From: Azospirillum oryzae
GTDB lineage: Bacteria > Pseudomonadota > Alphaproteobacteria > Azospirillales > Azospirillaceae
Direction: 5' to 3'
DNA length: 64,000 nt
NCBI RefSeq assembly: GCF_008364795.1
Contig: NZ_VTTM01000001.1
Location: 992,001-1,056,000, forward strand
The notes under the pieces are model-generated. The model saw only the letters and a list, made by a program, of their open reading frames with translations, was not told the origin of the DNA and did not search any database. Positions 8,386-17,508 of the stretch are shown here, one piece after another (within the stretch, counting starts at the first letter, position 1; each line of letters opens with the position of its first letter). The position numbers and the translations under genes were made by a program.

Positions 8386-11028
8386 TCAGTCATTCCCTTC
8401 CTGTGCGGCGGATGGCAGACCGCTGCCTCCCTCGGCCGCGATTGCGATCGCGCGCGGCTGTCCGCCCGCAAGATGAATGTCCCACATCGCCCGATAGGCC
8501 GCCTCCAGATGACGGGTGAATCGTGGCGTATCGAACAGCGGGCAGCTCTGCCGATTGCGCACCAGCCGTTCCCGCAGGCCCCGGAGCCGTTGGGGCGAGC
8601 GGGCGAGATCGACCGCCGCCGCCTCATACGCCTCCTGCCCGTCGACGATCAGTTCCGGTAGCCCGGCGGCCCGCAGCAGGCTGGCCGCCACGCGCCCGGC
8701 AAAGGTCGTGCCGCGCCGCGTCAGCACCGGCAGCCCCGCCCAAAGCGCGTCGCTGGCCGTGGTGTGCGCGTTGTAGGGAAGCGTATCGAGAAACAGGTCC
8801 GCCAGCCGGTGGCGCGCCAGATGCTCGGCATGGGGTATCGGGCCGGCGAAGACGAGACGGCCGGGATCGAGACCGCGGGCCTCGCCCTCGCGGCGAAGGT
8901 TGGCCGCCACCTGTGGATTCCCGGCATAGAGCCACAGAACGCTGCCCGGCACCGCCGCGAGGATGCGCGCCCAGCCGTCGAACAAGGCGGGAGTCAGTTT
9001 GTAGGCGCTGTTGAAGCAGCAGAAGACGAATCCATCGGCCGGCAGCCCGCAGTCCGCGCGCGCCGGGGTGGTGGTGGCGATGGCACGGCGGCGGTCGTTG
9101 GGCTGGTAGCAATCCGGCAGCCGCACCACCCGCTCGGTGAAGAATGCCTCCTCGCCCTCCGCGATCACATCGGGGTCGGCGAGGATGTAATCGACATAGC
9201 CGGCCCCCAGCGTGCCCGGATAACCCAACCAGTTGACCTGCAGCGGAGCCGGACGGGCAGCCAGGATGGATGTCCGCGAGAAGGTGGTGAAGCCTGTCAG
9301 ATCGACCAGAATGTCGATACCGTCCGACGCGATGACCTGCGCCGCATCGGTGTCGCCATGGCGGTACAGGTCGACGAACCGTTCGAGTCCCTGCTCGAAC
9401 CGACGGCGCAGCGGGCTGCCGTCGTCGGCGCCGGTCGAATAGGCGGTGACGGCGAAACGGGACCGGTCATGCGTTTCCAGGGCATCCACCATCAGGTGGC
9501 CCATCGCATGTTCCCGGAAATCCGACGACAGATAGCCGATCCGCAGACGGCCATCCCGCGGAAGAGCAGCGGGACGGTGGACGGGAATGGTGCCGCGGGC
9601 CTTCGCCGCCGCCCAGCGGGTCGCGGCCGATTGCTGGTCGGCAAGGGTCGAGGCGCAGGACAGGACGTCGAACGGGGATACGCCCTCCCCCCCCTCCCGC
9701 ACCCGTCGGAGAAGCAGCGCCTCCAGACCGTCCAGGTCACGCCAGTCGCAAAGCAGCCTCTGCTGGTGAACCAGCTGGCCCAGGGCGGCGCCATGGCCGG
9801 GAACCAGCCGCAGCACCCTCCGGCAGGCCACCACCGACACCGCGCTCCAGCCGCTCATCGCGGCGGCCATCGCCAGATCGGCACAGGCATCCGCATCGTC
9901 GGGAGCCACGGCGACGGCCTTGCGCAGGGCGGCGACCGCAAGATCGGGGCGGAATGCCTCCGCCAGAATACCGGCCAGCCGCCGCCATGCCTCGACGTTC
10001 AGCGGCTGCCGGGCGAGCAGGTTTCTCAGGATCGCCAGCGCGCCGTTGGACTCGCGCAGGATCGACAGGATCTGCGCCAGATTGATCTCCGCCGTCGGGA
10101 AATCGGGCTGCAGGTCCAAGGCCGCGCGATACCCGGCGACGGCCTCGCGCAGGCGGCCGAGTTCCCGCAGGGCGTTGGCGAGATTGTTGTGCGCGGCCGG
10201 ATCGGACGGCTCCAACCGGACCGCGGCGGCGGCGGCGCGCCAGGCGTCCTCACGGAGGCGCATCGCATGTGCGGCATTGCCCAAAGCCAGCCAGTTCCGC
10301 GCACTCGACGGATCGAGCGCGACCGCGGGACGGCCGGCAGCGACCGCGTCGGCGGGCCGGCCGACGGCATGGAGCAGGCAGGTCAGGTCGTGCCTGATGT
10401 TCGCGTCGAGGGGCGCCAGCCCGATGGCCTTGCGAAAAGCCGCTTCCGCCTCCGCATCATGGCCAAGGTGATGGAGCGCCACGCCCAGCCTGGACAGCGC
10501 CGAGGCGTCGGCGGGGGAAAGCCGCGCCGCCTCCCGGTGCGCGGCCACCGCCTCCGCGAAGCGTCCGAGATCCTGCAGGGCGACGCCGAGATTGTTGTGG
10601 ACCTCTCCCAGATGGGAATGGGTCGCCAGAACCTTGCGGTAATGGGGTTCCGCGTCCTGCGGCCGACCCTGGCTGTGCAGGGCCAGCGCCAGACCATAAT
10701 GGGCGTCGACCGAATCGGGCGCGACCCGCAGCGCCGCCGCATAGACCGTCGCCGCCGCGTCCCAACGGGCCATGCCGGCCATCGCCGCACCGAAATCGAG
10801 ATAGACCTCCGGATCCTTGGCGATGGCCAACGACTTCTGGAACAGAACGACCGCCTCGCGCGCCCGGCCCAGCCGCAACTCGACGACGCCAAGCCGGTGC
10901 AGGGTCTTCGGGTTCTGCGGCTCGGCCTGCAGGGCTTCGAGGTAACGGGCCCTCGCCTCCTCCGGTTTGCCGGCCTTTTCCGCCGCCATGGCGCGGATGA
11001 AGCTGGCCGATGGACTTTTGTCTGCCAT
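8386..11028 (-). CDS. TPR-repeat protein with O-GlcNAc/SPINDLY-type transferase domain (GT41)
   Basis: An 880-residue protein. Residues ~10-480 are a solenoid of tetratricopeptide repeats (recurring LG...EAEAAFRKAI-type units). Residues ~490-870 are the OGT/SPINDLY catalytic region: GYLSSDFREHAMGH with the conserved His, DILVDLTGFT, a NWLGYPGT stretch, CFNSAYKLTP with the UDP-contacting Lys, and FLDTLPYNAHTTASDALW. Family members attach GlcNAc or fucose to Ser/Thr of proteins; in bacteria several modify flagellins or adhesins. The TPR arm normally selects the protein substrate. The ATG at 11028 is preferred over a GTG at 11034 because GAGGGTGG precedes it. It lies 8 bp after the upstream gene and directly abuts the GT7-like gene. 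Confidence 0.9.
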   Translation of the reverse strand: MADKSPSASFIRAMAAEKAGKPEEARARYLEALQAEPQNPKTLHRLGVVELRLGRAREAVVLFQKSLAIAKDPEVYLDFGAAMAGMARWDAAATVYAAALRVAPDSVDAHYGLALALHSQGRPQDAEPHYRKVLATHSHLGEVHNNLGVALQDLGRFAEAVAAHREAARLSPADASALSRLGVALHHLGHDAEAEAAFRKAIGLAPLDANIRHDLTCLLHAVGRPADAVAAGRPAVALDPSSARNWLALGNAAHAMRLREDAWRAAAAAVRLEPSDPAAHNNLANALRELGRLREAVAGYRAALDLQPDFPTAEINLAQILSILRESNGALAILRNLLARQPLNVEAWRRLAGILAEAFRPDLAVAALRKAVAVAPDDADACADLAMAAAMSGWSAVSVVACRRVLRLVPGHGAALGQLVHQQRLLCDWRDLDGLEALLLRRVREGGEGVSPFDVLSCASTLADQQSAATRWAAAKARGTIPVHRPAALPRDGRLRIGYLSSDFREHAMGHLMVDALETHDRSRFAVTAYSTGADDGSPLRRRFEQGLERFVDLYRHGDTDAAQVIASDGIDILVDLTGFTTFSRTSILAARPAPLQVNWLGYPGTLGAGYVDYILADPDVIAEGEEAFFTERVVRLPDCYQPNDRRRAIATTTPARADCGLPADGFVFCCFNSAYKLTPALFDGWARILAAVPGSVLWLYAGNPQVAANLRREGEARGLDPGRLVFAGPIPHAEHLARHRLADLFLDTLPYNAHTTASDALWAGLPVLTRRGTTFAGRVAASLLRAAGLPELIVDGQEAYEAAAVDLARSPQRLRGLRERLVRNRQSCPLFDTPRFTRHLEAAYRAMWDIHLAGGQPRAIAIAAEGGSGLPSAAQEGND

Positions 11029-11036
11029 AGCCACCC

Positions 11037-11759
11037 TCAGCCGCGCCAGCGCGTGTGTTCCAGGATGCGGGGGATCCCGGCCGGACGTCTGGCATCACCC
11101 CAGTTGGAAATGTCGGGCATCGTGGTCACGCCATAGCGGCGGCCGAGCAGGCTGAGGATGCTCTGATCGTGGCGATGGTCGCGGAACTCCGGATAATTCG
11201 GCAGGCCGCATTCGTTGGGGGCGTCGGTGATCAGCCGGGCGTCCTGGGCATAGCGCAGCCATCGGGACATGAAGTCCCTGCTTTCCGGCCCGCGCTCGCA
11301 GACGATGAAGCTGGCGAGGATCTGCGGCGCGTCGATGAAGGGCGGCCGGTCCAGCCCCATGAAGTGGAAACAGTCGCGCTTCGTCCAGACGCGGTTGCTG
11401 TGCTGATCCTCCAGCGTGAACAGCAGCACCGGCAGGTCGCGCCGCCGGCGGCAGAGTTCGATGACCGGATCGACGCTGTGGACGAAATGAGCGCCGCTGT
11501 CGCAGTAGAACAGCATGTCGCCGTCCTGCAGATGCTCCCGCAGCATGAGATCGATGAAATAGGGCTTCCACAGCCAATAACCGGCCCCGCGCGGCTGCTC
11601 CAGGATATGCCGGTTCCGTGCGGCGAAGGTGGCGTCGATGTGCTGCCGCCCCATCATGGCCACGCCGTCGAAGCCGCCGACGGCAAGGCCGGTCTGCGCA
11701 TTGTGTTTCTGCGCCGTGGTGAAGGCCCCGTCGGCATAGTTCAGCAGCACCCGCTTCAT
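11037..11759 (-). CDS. Uncharacterised glycosyltransferase-like protein
   Basis: A 240-residue soluble protein I do not recognise as a named family. It contains GYWLWKPYFIDLML followed by GDMLFYCDSGAHF; a strand ending in D-x-G after a Trp-Lys-Pro helix resembles nucleotide-sugar transferases of GT-A fold, where the Asp helps bind the metal-nucleotide. A later DQSILSLLGRR segment also recalls acceptor-binding helices of such enzymes. It is sandwiched (18 bp and 8 bp gaps) between the GT10-like and TPR-OGT genes, which supports a role in the same glycan. The enzymatic function is an inference from motif shape and context only. Confidence 0.55.
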   Translation of the reverse strand: MKRVLLNYADGAFTTAQKHNAQTGLAVGGFDGVAMMGRQHIDATFAARNRHILEQPRGAGYWLWKPYFIDLMLREHLQDGDMLFYCDSGAHFVHSVDPVIELCRRRRDLPVLLFTLEDQHSNRVWTKRDCFHFMGLDRPPFIDAPQILASFIVCERGPESRDFMSRWLRYAQDARLITDAPNECGLPNYPEFRDHRHDQSILSLLGRRYGVTTMPDISNWGDARRPAGIPRILEHTRWRG

Positions 11760-11777
11760 CGTCCGTCCTCCCGCCGC

Positions 11778-12755
11778 TCAAAGTCGGCTTTCGATCCATT
11801 CGGTCAGACGGAAGGCGTCGAAATAGAAATCCTCCGCGCCGAGGAAGGGCGGCGTGCTGCGATAGCGGCGGTAAGTGTCGTAGTCGTCGTCGGCGGCCAG
11901 GATGGCGTCGACGGCCTCCTCGTCGGACGCGTAGCGCGACACGTCGATGAAGCTGCCGGCGGCGACATCGCGCAAGACCCCCGGATCGCCCCAGTAAAGC
12001 GGCACGGCGCCGGCCTGGAAGGCGTCCAGGATCTTTTCCGTCAGATAGCCGGGATGGCTCGCATTCTCGAAAGCAAAGGCGAAGCGGTAGCGGGAGAAGA
12101 CCCGGATCTTCGGCAGCCAGCCCATCTTCACCACGCTGCCGGTGTTGTTCAGCAGCCAGCCGACCGACTCCACATGCCGCCGGGCGCAGAGCATCTGGAA
12201 GAAGTCGTTGCGCCGGGCGCAGTTGGGGTTCTTGTAGAGGAAGGCGCAGAATTTCCGCTTGGCCGCCTCCTCCCGCGTCGGCGGCACCGGCGGCAGGACG
12301 GGATGGCAGAAATGCGGAGTCGCCCCCTCGCGCCTGTGGTCCCAGGCATGCATGACGTAGAGCGGCAGGCGGTAATGCCGGGGATCGTCAGTGCGGTCGA
12401 ACGACACCGACATGTCGACGCCGTCGAGCGGCGGTCGCACATTCTCGCCGGTGAAAAACATCGACCGGGCCGTCCGCGCCTCGCGGTGCCGGGTGCCGAA
12501 CACCGACACGATGGCGAGATCGCAGTCGTTGTCGACCACCGATACGTCGAAGCGGGCGGACAGGATATCCACGAAGAAGTTCGCAGCCGGATCGAACTCC
12601 GGCCAGAAATCGAAGAAGGCGATCTTCAGCCGCGGCCTAAATCCGCGCCCGCCGCGGTCCGGCCCATGCAGAAGAAAACGGTCGAGACGCGCCGGATCCT
12701 GATGGGAAGACGCCAGAAATTCCGAAAGGAAATCGCTGGTCCGCTGATCGATCAT
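11778..12755 (-). CDS. Family 10 (alpha-1,3-fucosyltransferase-like) glycosyltransferase
   Basis: A 325-residue protein when started at the ATG at 12755; longer in-frame starts up to 12824 exist. The GT10 C-terminal signature is very clear: FAFAFENASHPGYLTEKI, then LDAFQAGAVPLYWGDP, the GDP-sugar binding region of alpha-1,3/4-fucosyltransferases. The conserved Glu (in FENA), Tyr and Lys (in YLTEK) are intact. Bacterial members add fucose to LacNAc-type acceptors or modify lipopolysaccharide. It is the first gene of the minus-strand operon and is divergent from ileS. Fucose as the donor sugar is likely from family knowledge but not proved. Confidence 0.85.
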   Translation of the reverse strand: MIDQRTSDFLSEFLASSHQDPARLDRFLLHGPDRGGRGFRPRLKIAFFDFWPEFDPAANFFVDILSARFDVSVVDNDCDLAIVSVFGTRHREARTARSMFFTGENVRPPLDGVDMSVSFDRTDDPRHYRLPLYVMHAWDHRREGATPHFCHPVLPPVPPTREEAAKRKFCAFLYKNPNCARRNDFFQMLCARRHVESVGWLLNNTGSVVKMGWLPKIRVFSRYRFAFAFENASHPGYLTEKILDAFQAGAVPLYWGDPGVLRDVAAGSFIDVSRYASDEEAVDAILAADDDYDTYRRYRSTPPFLGAEDFYFDAFRLTEWIESRL

Positions 12756-12932
12756 GCCCAGGACGCTCCCGCACGCACTGCTTTCCGCGAGCGGCCCCTT
12801 GCCTCGGACAAGCTCGGCGGCCACACCGTAAGTTTGCCGCAGCCCGCTTGCCAGCGCTATTTTCGGAACCGTCTTGCGGCATTTGACCGGCGAAGCGGTT
12901 TCGCAGTTGCACAGGGCGCATGTGAGCGGTCC

Positions 12933-12960
12933 TTGACCGTACGGCCCGCGCCGCTAATAT
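12933..12960 (+). promoter_or_regulatory. Probable sigma-70 promoter of ileS
   Basis: TTGACC at 12933-12938 and TAATAT at 12955-12960 are separated by 16 bp, a good housekeeping promoter in a GC-rich background. The predicted start near 12967 leaves a ~160-nt leader before ileS. The rest of the 12756-13129 gap holds only this promoter and its leader, plus whatever drives the divergent GT10 operon. Confidence 0.65.
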
Positions 12961-12968
12961 CCCGCGCC

Positions 12969-13110
12969 ATGGACGTCTCTGTACGGATCCCGATGATGAT
13001 GCGCGCACCGGCGCATCGCGCGCGAATTACCGGCCCGGCTCTCTGAGGAGGGCCGGGATCGAGACCTTATGTGCGTCGGGTGGCAGGAACCAGCCGCCCG
13101 ATGGTGACGC
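12969..13110 (+). promoter_or_regulatory. Structured 5' leader of ileS with a 25-codon ORF
   Basis: Three consecutive hairpins can be drawn: GATGCGC/GCGCATC around 12996-13015; CCGGCCC (13030-13036) with GGGCCGG (13050-13056); and a 9-bp stem starting TCGGGTGGC (13076-13084) closed by GCCGCCCGA (13093-13101), extendable by GCG/CGC. A 25-codon ORF begins at the ATG at 12969, within a few bases of the predicted transcription start, and its TGA (13044-13046) falls in the loop of hairpin two. No T-box motif and no U-run terminator are present. A regulatory role is inferred. Confidence 0.4.
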
Positions 13111-13129
13111 CTTCCCCCAGGGATCCGAT

Positions 13130-15961
13130 ATGACCCGCGATTACAAATCGACCGTCTTCCTGCCGCGCACCGACTTCCCCATGCGCGGCGGCCTGCCGAC
13201 CAAGGAGCCCGAGCTGCTGAAGCGCTGGGCCGAGATGGACCTGTTCGGCAAGCTCCGCACCGCCGCCAAGGGCCGGAAGAAGTTCGTGCTGCACGACGGC
13301 CCGCCCTATGCCAACGGCAACATCCACATCGGCCACGCCGTCAACAAGATCCTGAAGGACGTCATCGTCCGCTTCCGCCAGATGCAGGGCTTCGACGCCG
13401 ACTATGTCCCCGGCTGGGACTGCCACGGCCTGCCCATCGAGTGGAAGATCGAGGAGAAGTACCGCAAGGCCGGCAAGAACAAGGATGACGTGCCGCTCAT
13501 CCAGTTCCGCGCTGAATGCCGCCAGTTCGCCGAGGAGTGGGTCGGCATCCAGGCCGCCGAGTTCCGCCGTCTGGGCGTGGAAGGCGACTGGAAGCACCCC
13601 TACGCCACCATGACCTTCCCGGCCGAGGCGCAGATCGTCCGCGAGATCCACAAGTTTGCAGTGAACGGCGGCCTCTACAAGGGCTTCAAGCCGGTGATGT
13701 GGTCGGTGGTCGAGAAGACCGCGCTCGCCGACGCCGAGGTGGAATACCACGACCACACCTCCACCACCGTCTTCGCCCGCTTCCCCGTCTGGGGGTCGTC
13801 GGCGCCGGAGGTGGACGAGGCCAGCATCGTCATCTGGACGACCACCCCCTGGACCCTGCCGGCCAACCGCGCCATCGCCTATGGCGACGAGATCGAATAC
13901 GCGACCTTCAAGGTGACCGCCGTCGCCGAAGGCAGCAAGGCCGTGGTCGGCGAGCGTCTGGTGCTCGCCACCGGCGTGGCCGAGGGCGTGCTGAAGGAGG
14001 CCGGCGTCACCGAGTGGAAGCAGTTGCACCGCTTCCCCGGCTCCCGCCTCGCCGGCACCTACTGCCGCCATCCGCTGAACGGCAAGGGCTACGACTTCAA
14101 GGTGCCGCTGCTGGCCGGCGACTTCGTCACCACCGACGCCGGTTCGGGCTTCGTCCACATTGCCCCCGGCCATGGCGAGGACGACTTCCGTCTGGGTCAG
14201 GCCAACGGCATCGAGGTGCCGCAGACGGTGGGCGAGGACGGGCGCTATTACGCCCATGTGCCGCTGTTCGCCGGGCTGGCCGTCTACACCGACCAGGGCA
14301 AGCCCGGTCCGGCGAACAAGGCGGTGCTGGAAGCGTTCGAGGAAGCCGGGTCGCTGCTCGCCAGCAACCGGATCAAGCACAGCTATCCGCACAGCTGGCG
14401 CTCCAAGGCGCCGCTGATCTTCCGCACCACGCCGCAGTGGTTCATCTCGATGGAGACGAACGATCTGCGCAAGGTGGCGCTGCAGGCGATCTCCGACACC
14501 CGCTGGGTCCCGACGCAGGGCGAGAACCGCATCCGCTCGATGATCGAGAGCCGCCCCGACTGGTGCATCAGCCGCCAGCGCGCCTGGGGCGTGCCGATCG
14601 CGCTGTTCGTCCGCAAGTCGACCGGCGAGATCCTGCGCGACGAGGCGGTGTTCGCCCGCATCGCCGACATCTTCCAGCAGGAGGGTGCCGACGCCTGGTT
14701 CGCCCGCGACCCGCAGGACTTCCTCGGCAACGCCTACTCCGCCGACGAGTTCGAGCAGGTCCGGGACATCGTCGACGTCTGGTTCGAGTCGGGCTCCTCG
14801 CACGCCTTCGTGCTGGAGCAGCGGCTGGAGGAGCTGGCCTGGCCGGCCGACCTCTATCTGGAAGGCTCCGACCAGCATCGCGGCTGGTTCCACTCCTCGC
14901 TGCTGGAAAGCTGCGGCACGCGCGGCCGGGCGCCCTACAACGCGGTGCTGACCCACGGCTTCGTGCTCGACGAGCAGGGCCGCAAGATGTCCAAGTCGCT
15001 GGGCAACGTGGTGGCCCCGCAGGAGGTCTGCGACCAGTATGGCGCCGACATCCTGCGCCTGTGGATCATCAACTCCGACTATTCGGAGGATCTCCGCATC
15101 GGCAAGGAGATCATCAAGACCCAGGCCGACCTGTACCGCCGCCTGCGCAACACGCTGCGTTACCTGCTGGGCGCGCTGGCCGATTACACCCCGGCCGAGC
15201 GGATCGACGCCGCCCAGATGCCGGAGCTGGAGCGCTGGGTCCTGCACCGCCTGTCGGAACTGGATGCGCTGGTCCGCGAGAAGGTCGAGGCCTACGACTT
15301 CCACGCCCTGTTCGTGGCGCTGCACAACTTCTGTGCGGTGGAACTGTCGGCCTTCTACTTCGATGTCCGCAAGGACAGCCTCTATTGCGACCCGGTCGAT
15401 TCGGTGCGCCGCCGGTCGGTGCGGACGGTGATGGAGCATCTTTTCTCCACCCTGACCGCCTGGCTCGCCCCGATTCTCTGCTTCACCGCCGAGGAAGCTT
15501 GGCTGGCCCGTCCCGACGGTCTCAGCTGGACCGAGGAAAGCGTGCATCTGCGCGGCTTCCCGGAGGTCCCGGCGGAATGGCGCAACGACGCTCTCGCCGC
15601 GAAGTGGGAGTCGGTGCGCAACGTCCGCCGCGTCGTCACCGGCGCGCTGGAGCTTGAGCGCGCCAACAAGACCATCGGCTCGTCGCTGCAGGCCGACCCG
15701 ACGGTCTACGTCGACTCGGCGACCAAGGCCCTGTTGGCCGACGTGGATTTCCAGGACGTCTGTATCACCTCCGCCATCGAAGTGACGGACGCCGCGGCCC
15801 CGGAGGGTGCCTTCACCCTGCCCGACATCCCCGGCATCGCCGTCGCCCCGGCGCTGGCCGAAGGCGAAAAGTGCGAGCGCTGCTGGAAGGTCCTGGAGGA
15901 AGTCGGCACGGTCGCCGACCACCCGACGCTGTGCATCCGCTGCTCCGACGCGGTGGCATGA
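13130..15961 (+). CDS. ileS: Isoleucine--tRNA ligase
   Basis: The 943-residue class I synthetase charges tRNA-Ile. The HIGH motif (NIHIGH) is near residue 65 and the KMSKS loop (RKMSKSLG) near residue 619. The CP1 editing domain lies between them, with the recognisable threonine-rich [13 protein letters not shown] segment that clears misactivated valine. The C-terminus ends with a zinc finger of four cysteines (CERC and CIRC pairs, about residues 914-939). Length and domain order match the bacterial zinc-containing type. A palindromic repeat and lspA follow, the usual ileS-lspA order in proteobacteria. Confidence 0.97.
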   Translation: MTRDYKSTVFLPRTDFPMRGGLPTKEPELLKRWAEMDLFGKLRTAAKGRKKFVLHDGPPYANGNIHIGHAVNKILKDVIVRFRQMQGFDADYVPGWDCHGLPIEWKIEEKYRKAGKNKDDVPLIQFRAECRQFAEEWVGIQAAEFRRLGVEGDWKHPYATMTFPAEAQIVREIHKFAVNGGLYKGFKPVMWSVVEKTALADAEVEYHDHTSTTVFARFPVWGSSAPEVDEASIVIWTTTPWTLPANRAIAYGDEIEYATFKVTAVAEGSKAVVGERLVLATGVAEGVLKEAGVTEWKQLHRFPGSRLAGTYCRHPLNGKGYDFKVPLLAGDFVTTDAGSGFVHIAPGHGEDDFRLGQANGIEVPQTVGEDGRYYAHVPLFAGLAVYTDQGKPGPANKAVLEAFEEAGSLLASNRIKHSYPHSWRSKAPLIFRTTPQWFISMETNDLRKVALQAISDTRWVPTQGENRIRSMIESRPDWCISRQRAWGVPIALFVRKSTGEILRDEAVFARIADIFQQEGADAWFARDPQDFLGNAYSADEFEQVRDIVDVWFESGSSHAFVLEQRLEELAWPADLYLEGSDQHRGWFHSSLLESCGTRGRAPYNAVLTHGFVLDEQGRKMSKSLGNVVAPQEVCDQYGADILRLWIINSDYSEDLRIGKEIIKTQADLYRRLRNTLRYLLGALADYTPAERIDAAQMPELERWVLHRLSELDALVREKVEAYDFHALFVALHNFCAVELSAFYFDVRKDSLYCDPVDSVRRRSVRTVMEHLFSTLTAWLAPILCFTAEEAWLARPDGLSWTEESVHLRGFPEVPAEWRNDALAAKWESVRNVRRVVTGALELERANKTIGSSLQADPTVYVDSATKALLADVDFQDVCITSAIEVTDAAAPEGAFTLPDIPGIAVAPALAEGEKCERCWKVLEEVGTVADHPTLCIRCSDAVA

Positions 15962-15986
15962 GGCCAGCCGTCACAATTGCGGTCCT

Positions 15987-16160
15987 ATCCCCTCTCCCCC
16001 CCGCTTTCGCGCAAACTTCGTTTGCGCTGACGCGACAGGCAGACCTCCGGTCTGCCGAAAGCGGGGAGAGGGTTAGGATGAGGGGGTTCCGCCTGCCGGA
16101 CGCCCCTCGCCGCGCATCCCCCTCACCCCGGCTCTCTCCCCAGAGGGGAGAGGAAAGATC
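15987..16160. repeat. Composite palindromic intergenic repeat (branched hairpin)
   Basis: An outer stem of CCCTCTCCCC...GCTTTCG (to 16009) against CGAAAGCGGGGAGAGGG (16056-16072) encloses two perfect inner hairpins: GCGCAAAC/GTTTGCGC (16009-16027) and GGCAGACC/GGTCTGCC (16038-16056). This gives a three-way-junction shape. A second, shorter palindromic block (CTCTCCCC...GGGGAGAG) runs to about 16155. The element ends within ~15 bp of the lspA start. It looks like a dispersed repeat unit rather than a terminator because there is no U-run. Confidence 0.7.
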
Positions 16161-16169
16161 TGTGGCCGC

Positions 16170-16673
16170 ATGAACGCCTTCGTCGCCAACCAATCCCGCT
16201 CCTACTGGCTGTTCGGGCTGATCGTCGCCGTGGTGGTGGTCGTGCTCGACCAGGGCAGCAAATGGTGGATCCTCGAACAGGTCATGCAGCCGGTGCCGCA
16301 TGTCATCGAGGTGACGTCCTTCTTCAACCTCGTGCTGGTGTGGAACTACGGCGTCAGCTTCGGCACCTTCGCCGGCGGCGGGGCGCTGATGCCCTATATC
16401 CTCAGCGCCATCGCCGCGGTGATCGCCGTCTGCCTGGTCTTCTGGCTGCGGCAGGCCGAACGGCGGCTGATCGCGCTGGCGCTCGGCTTCATCATCGGCG
16501 GGGCGGTGGGCAATGTCGTCGACCGGCTGATGCACGGCGCGGTGGTCGACTTCCTCGATTTCCATCTCGCCGGCTGGCATTTCTGGGCCTTCAACGTGGC
16601 CGACAGCGGAATCAGCGTCGGCGTGGTGCTGCTGTTGATCGACGGACTGTTCGCGGGCCGCGAAAAGTCGTAA
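16170..16673 (+). CDS. lspA: Lipoprotein signal peptidase
   Basis: A 167-residue inner-membrane aspartic protease that removes signal peptides from diacylated prolipoproteins. Four hydrophobic segments are visible (about residues 12-30, 72-92, 98-115 and 140-160). The two catalytic Asp residues sit in GNVVDRL and FNVADSGI, the family's conserved boxes; the N-terminal DQGSKWW motif is also present. It follows ileS on the same strand, separated by a repeat element. Two predicted lipoproteins in this window (16780 and 37334) would be substrates. Confidence 0.95.
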   Translation: MNAFVANQSRSYWLFGLIVAVVVVVLDQGSKWWILEQVMQPVPHVIEVTSFFNLVLVWNYGVSFGTFAGGGALMPYILSAIAAVIAVCLVFWLRQAERRLIALALGFIIGGAVGNVVDRLMHGAVVDFLDFHLAGWHFWAFNVADSGISVGVVLLLIDGLFAGREKS

Positions 16674-16779
16674 GAGTTCCGTCGCCGGTGGCGTTATAAC
16701 CGCCGGCGAGCGCTGACCATGCGGTCCCGACCTTCGGGCCGGGTCGCTACGACGTGACAGACGACGGGATCTTCCGAAC

Positions 16780-17385
16780 GTGACCAGCATCTCCTCCGCC
16801 CTCTCCTCCACCCGGAATCGGCTTCCCGTGGTGCGGCTTCCGCTCATCGGGCTGGCGCTTGCGGCGATGGCCCTCTCCGGCTGCTCGGATGTGCGCCGGT
16901 CCATCGGTCTCGACCGCCAGAGCCCCGACGAATTCGCCGTCGTTTCCCGCGCTCCGCTGACCCTGCCGCCCAGCATGCAGGACCTGCCGAAGCCGCGCCC
17001 CGGCGCCGCCCGCCCGCAGGACAGCACGCCGACCCAGACGGCGGCCGGTGCCGTGTTCGGTGGCGCCGCGCGCCGCACCGGCAAGGCGGCCGGCGAATCG
17101 ACCGGCGAACGCTCGCTGGTCGCCCAGGCCTCGTCCCGCGACGGCATCGACCCGAACATCCGCGCCAAGGTCGATCAGGAAACCACCCAGCTGATCATCG
17201 CCGACAAGAGCTGGATCGATTCGCTGCTGTTCTGGCAGAAGCAGGAACAGCCCTACTCGCTGGTCGACCCGGCCAAGGAGCAGCAGCGCCTGCGCGAGGC
17301 CCAGGCCCAGGGCAAGTCGCTGGACGGTGCCGCCACCCCGACGATCGAGCGCAAGCGCAAGGCGCCGCTGGAAGGCCTGTTCTAA
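16780..17385 (+). CDS. DUF3035 lipoprotein
   Basis: A 201-residue predicted lipoprotein starting at a GTG. The signal peptide ends in the lipobox LSGC near residue 35. The mature part matches the DUF3035 pattern: an early PDEFAVVSRAPLTLPP segment, a Pro/Ala/Gln-rich middle, then an IDSLLFW motif near residue 148. Its function is unknown. It is well placed between lspA and an M16 peptidase pair, all cell-envelope genes. A strong terminator follows at 17449. Confidence 0.8.
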   Translation: MTSISSALSSTRNRLPVVRLPLIGLALAAMALSGCSDVRRSIGLDRQSPDEFAVVSRAPLTLPPSMQDLPKPRPGAARPQDSTPTQTAAGAVFGGAARRTGKAAGESTGERSLVAQASSRDGIDPNIRAKVDQETTQLIIADKSWIDSLLFWQKQEQPYSLVDPAKEQQRLREAQAQGKSLDGAATPTIERKRKAPLEGLF

Positions 17386-17448
17386 GCGACGGCCATTCGG
17401 ACCGCTGTTTCAGCCTTGTCCAAGGCACGACATCACACCAGTTTCCGG

Positions 17449-17478
17449 GGGCGCCCTTCCCAACGAAGGGCGCCCTTT
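17449..17478 (+). terminator. Rho-independent terminator after the DUF3035 gene
   Basis: A perfect 11-bp stem (GGGCGCCCTTC / GAAGGGCGCCC) with a CCAAC loop is followed by TTTCG. It separates the DUF3035 transcript from the M16 peptidase genes, whose first start codon lies 30 bp further on. Confidence 0.8.
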
Positions 17479-17508
17479 CGATTCGGACCTCCTGATCCGG
17501 GAGCCCTC

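Noticed and set aside
9678..9700. C-rich run resembling the inner arm of the palindromic repeats
   Set aside because: It lies inside the TPR-OGT coding sequence and has no complementary arm nearby.
12969..13046. Classical isoleucine attenuation by the ileS leader peptide
   Set aside because: Only two of 25 codons are Ile, and no U-run terminator follows, so standard leader-peptide attenuation is not supported; the structured leader itself is kept as a finding.
13067..15922. A 951-codon open frame antisense to ileS
   Set aside because: It is the GC-skew shadow of ileS: the sense frame has HIGH and KMSKS motifs and a full family match, and the antisense product is low-complexity Arg/Gly/His/Val-rich.
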